7,559 bases of DNA from CAZEFK01 sp964511405 (lineage in GTDB: Bacteria > Pseudomonadota > Alphaproteobacteria > Elsterales > Elsteraceae), in contig CAZEFK010000287.1 of NCBI GenBank assembly GCA_964511405.1, forward strand, positions 1 through 7,559, read 5' to 3'. The translations under genes and the position numbers were made by a program. A model generated the notes under the pieces. It saw only the letters and a list, made by a program, of their open reading frames with translations, had not been told where the DNA came from and did not search any database. Below are positions 6,230 through 7,559 of the stretch, piece after piece. How positions within the stretch are numbered: the stretch's first letter is position 1; each line of letters begins with the position of its first letter.

Positions 6230-6478
6230 ATGCATACGGTGTTCGTCATGGTCAAGTGCGAGCTGGGCCATGCCTATGACGTGGCCACCAACATGGTCGA
6301 TACCGTCGACCAGGTGGTCGAGGTCCACTCGATCTCCGGCGCCTTCGACCTGATGGTCAAATGCTACCTGCCCGAGGGCGAGGATGTCGGCAAGTTCGTG
6401 GTCGGCAAGCTGCAGACGGTGACCAACGTCAAGGACACTTTCACCATCCTGACCTTCAAGGCATTCTCGGCGAAGTAG
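6230..6478 (+). CDS. Stand-alone Lrp/AsnC ligand-binding (RAM) domain protein
   Basis: This 82-residue protein consists only of the RAM/AsnC_trans_reg effector-binding domain of the Lrp/AsnC family, with no helix-turn-helix DNA-binding part. The fold order is visible: strand 1 TVFVMVKCELG (3-13), a helix from about 14 to 25, strand 2 QVVEVHSISGAFDLMVKCYL (28-47) with the conserved SGxxD turn (S36, G37, D40), a helix EDVGKFVVGKLQTV (51-64), VKDTFTILTF (67-76) and a short tail. Such proteins of about 75-85 residues form beta-sandwich dimers or higher rings and bind small ligands, typically amino acids. They may assemble with full-length Lrp-type regulators; that role is inferred from the family. 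ATG 6230 gives the standard N-terminus and follows a G-rich GGGGGCGG stretch. A GTG at 6212, right after the upstream TGA, is in frame and would add six residues. It is probably co-transcribed with the upstream unknown gene. Confidence 0.9.
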   Translation: MHTVFVMVKCELGHAYDVATNMVDTVDQVVEVHSISGAFDLMVKCYLPEGEDVGKFVVGKLQTVTNVKDTFTILTFKAFSAK

Positions 6479-6513
6479 GCCCCAGGTCAAAACGCCTTCG
6501 ATGTCTTGGCGGT

Positions 6514-6537
6514 CATTCGCGCAGAAGCGGGAATCCA
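6514..6537. repeat. Decayed REP-type palindrome (SFPRKRESS-type repeat)
   Basis: ATTC (6515-6518) pairs with GAAT (6531-6534), and after one G/G mismatch CGC pairs with GCG around an AGAA loop. In one frame TCATTCGCGCAGAAGCGGGA reads S-F-A-Q-K-R-E. This is a variant of the S-F-P-R-K-R-E-S read-through of the short extragenic palindrome TCATTCCCGC...GCGGGAATCC, found in many copies in proteobacterial genomes. Only one copy is present here, and the changes suggest decay. Confidence 0.5.
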
Positions 6538-6829
6538 GTTGGCTCGACCGTGCTATCGGGCCTGCCGACCTGGCGTTTGCCGCGGCGGCGCTTGGGATGT
6601 TGAGCATGCGGCGCATTCCTGATATGTGGAATCGCCGTCTTAGGAGCGGTTGCAGTTCGCAGGTGGCGCCTTTAGGGTCGGAACCCCATAGCTGACGGTC
6701 GGCGTTCCCTGTCGATGCACCCTCCGGCGCTCGCCCGCGAGCTTGTCGGCTGCAAACGCCCCACTCGCCAGCTAGGCCGGCCCTGCAGAGCGCCGCGACG
6801 GCAACGACGCTTCCGACGGACGGGAGCAA

Positions 6830-6845
6830 GCGGCGGCGACGCCGC
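6830..6845 (+). other. GC hairpin with GCGA tetraloop before the FAD oxidoreductase gene
   Basis: GCGGCG (6830-6835) and CGCCGC (6840-6845) form a perfect 6-bp stem around GCGA, a GNRA-type tetraloop. It lies 5 nt before the GGGAGGA Shine-Dalgarno of the next gene. It may stabilise the leader or affect ribosome access, but in DNA this GC-rich such stems also occur by chance. No T-run follows, so it is not a terminator. Confidence 0.35.
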
Positions 6846-6863
6846 GCGAAGGGAGGACATCGG

Positions 6864-7559
6864 GTGAGGCCCACCGACATCACGGGTCCCGACTATTTCC
6901 ACAAGGTCGTCGACTGCCAGTGGGCCTGTCCGGCCCACACGCCGGTTCCCGAATATATCCGGCTGATCGCCGCGGGCCGCTACGACGACGCCTACATGAT
7001 CAACTGGCAGTCCAACGTGTTCCCGGGGATCCTCGGGCGCACCTGCGACCGCCCCTGTGAGCCGGCCTGCCGGCGCGGGCGGGTCGAGGAGCAGCCGGTC
7101 GCGATCTGCCGCCTGAAGCGCGTGGCCGCCGACTACAAGGACGACATCCGCGCCCGCCTGCCGAAGCCGGCGGCCGAACGGAACGGCAAGCGGGTGGCGC
7201 TGGTCGGCGCCGGCCCGGCATCGCTGACCGTGGCGCGCGACCTGCTGCCCTTGGGCTACGAGGTCGTGCTCTATGACGGCGACGGCCGTGCCGGCGGCAT
7301 GATTCGCACCCAGATCCCGCGCTTCCGTCTGCCCGAATCGGTGATCGACGAAGAGGTCGGCTATGTCCTCGACCTGGGCGCCGTCACCCGCTTCAACCGC
7401 CGGGTCGACAGCCTGAAGGCGCTGCTGGCCGAGGGCTATGACGCGGTGTTCGTGGGCTCGGGCGCGCCGCGCGGCCGTGACCTCGACATCCCCGGCCGAC
7501 AGGAAGCGGCGGCCAACATCCATATCGGCATCGACTGGCTCTCGAGCGTCTCCTTCGGC
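6864..7559 (+). CDS. GltD/PreT-type FAD-dependent NAD(P)H oxidoreductase with Fe-S N-terminus (cut by right edge)
   Basis: The first 232 residues of a flavoprotein resembling the glutamate synthase small subunit (GltD) and the NAD-binding subunit of dihydropyrimidine dehydrogenase (PreT). These pass electrons between NAD(P)H, FAD and Fe-S centres in the cytoplasm. The N-terminal Fer4_20-type domain has DCQWACPAHTPVPEYI (17-32; C18, C22), then CDRPCEPAC (61-69; C61, C65, C69) and IC at 81-82. This is the cysteine pattern for [4Fe-4S] binding in the family. The FAD-binding Rossmann motif VALVGAGPAS is at 111-120, GGMIRTQIPRFRLP at 144-157 and VFVGSGAPRGRDLDIPG at 195-211. The NAD(P)-binding half lies beyond the edge. 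The GTG start at 6864 has GGGAGGA at 6851-6857 with 6 nt spacing. The substrate or partner is unclear; related alphaproteobacterial proteins serve as electron-transfer subunits, and the downstream genes would decide. Confidence 0.9.
   Translation, partial: MRPTDITGPDYFHKVVDCQWACPAHTPVPEYIRLIAAGRYDDAYMINWQSNVFPGILGRTCDRPCEPACRRGRVEEQPVAICRLKRVAADYKDDIRARLPKPAAERNGKRVALVGAGPASLTVARDLLPLGYEVVLYDGDGRAGGMIRTQIPRFRLPESVIDEEVGYVLDLGAVTRFNRRVDSLKALLAEGYDAVFVGSGAPRGRDLDIPGRQEAAANIHIGIDWLSSVSFG

Larger units (their letters stand above)
6479..6863. other. Non-coding spacer between the RAM-domain and FAD oxidoreductase genes
   Basis: These 385 bases show no convincing gene. Codon pattern is lost and the short frames through here have no family features. 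It contains a decayed REP-type palindrome (6515-6534), a short GGGT/ACCC hairpin near 6675-6690 without a T-run, and a GC hairpin at 6830-6845 before the next gene's Shine-Dalgarno. A TTGAGC (6600-6605) with TATGTG 17 nt further on is a very weak promoter-like pair. The downstream gene presumably has its promoter in this stretch. Confidence 0.6.

Noticed and set aside
6501..6695. A 64-codon plus-strand frame in the 385-nt spacer
   Set aside because: Its start reads through the REP-type palindrome (SFAQKRESS), a known source of false small genes, and the remainder lacks domain or codon-bias support.
5684..6883. A 399-codon open frame on the minus strand across the unknown-protein and RAM genes
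   Set aside because: It is antisense to the recognised RAM domain and to a gene with a good Shine-Dalgarno. The translation is rich in H, R, D and Q repeats typical of the shadow frame of GC-rich genes and shows no family motif.
6672..7523. A 283-codon minus-strand frame opposite the FAD oxidoreductase
   Set aside because: The plus strand encodes clear cysteine and FAD motifs; the minus translation has no recognisable domain and is a GC-driven shadow.

Overview
The window is very GC-rich, dense coding DNA. Its codon use (GC-ending codons nearly everywhere), GTG starts with strong Shine-Dalgarno sequences, and protein families point to a Gram-negative proteobacterium. An alphaproteobacterium (Rhodospirillales-like) is my best guess, by inference from the style of the stand-alone Lrp/AsnC-domain protein and the GltD/PreT-like oxidoreductase. 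No rRNA, tRNA, CRISPR array or intact mobile element is visible.

Left half, minus strand (about 4315 down to 1): four genes in the same direction with gaps of only 40, 59 and 40 nt. In transcription order they are an LpxR-type outer-membrane lipid A 3'-O-deacylase (4315-3308), a COG3618-type TIM-barrel amidohydrolase/lactonase (3267-2410), an MdtA-like RND periplasmic adaptor (2350-1067) and the first 342 residues of an MdtB-like RND inner-membrane pump (1026 to the left edge). The adaptor and pump are a clear functional pair. Whether the two upstream genes share their transcript is open: a hairpin lies in the first gap and a -10-like box lies just before mdtA. A 15-codon reading frame bridges mdtA and mdtB with ATGA overlaps at both ends.

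Centre, plus strand: divergent from the lpxR-like gene across 78 nt is an MFS exporter of the MFS_3/EntS type (GTG start at 4394, stop at 5659). The 183-nt spacer after it is locally AT-richer and holds a sigma-54-like -24/-12 element (GG-N10-GC). Downstream lie a 122-residue protein I do not recognise (5843-6211) and a stand-alone Lrp/AsnC ligand-binding (RAM) domain without a DNA-binding domain (6230-6478). The two are 18 nt apart and probably co-transcribed.

Right end, plus strand: a 385-nt non-coding stretch (6479-6863) carries a decayed REP-type palindrome and a GC hairpin with a GNRA loop just before a strong Shine-Dalgarno sequence. It leads into the N-terminal 232 residues of an FAD/Fe-S oxidoreductase of the GltD/PreT type (start 6864, cut by the right edge).

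The genes divide into an envelope/efflux block on the left and a small-molecule sensing/redox block on the right. The most unusual signals are the bridging mini-ORF, the sigma-54-like site in front of the unknown-protein/RAM pair, and the grouping of LpxR, amidohydrolase and MdtAB. None of these amounts to proof of a new system.
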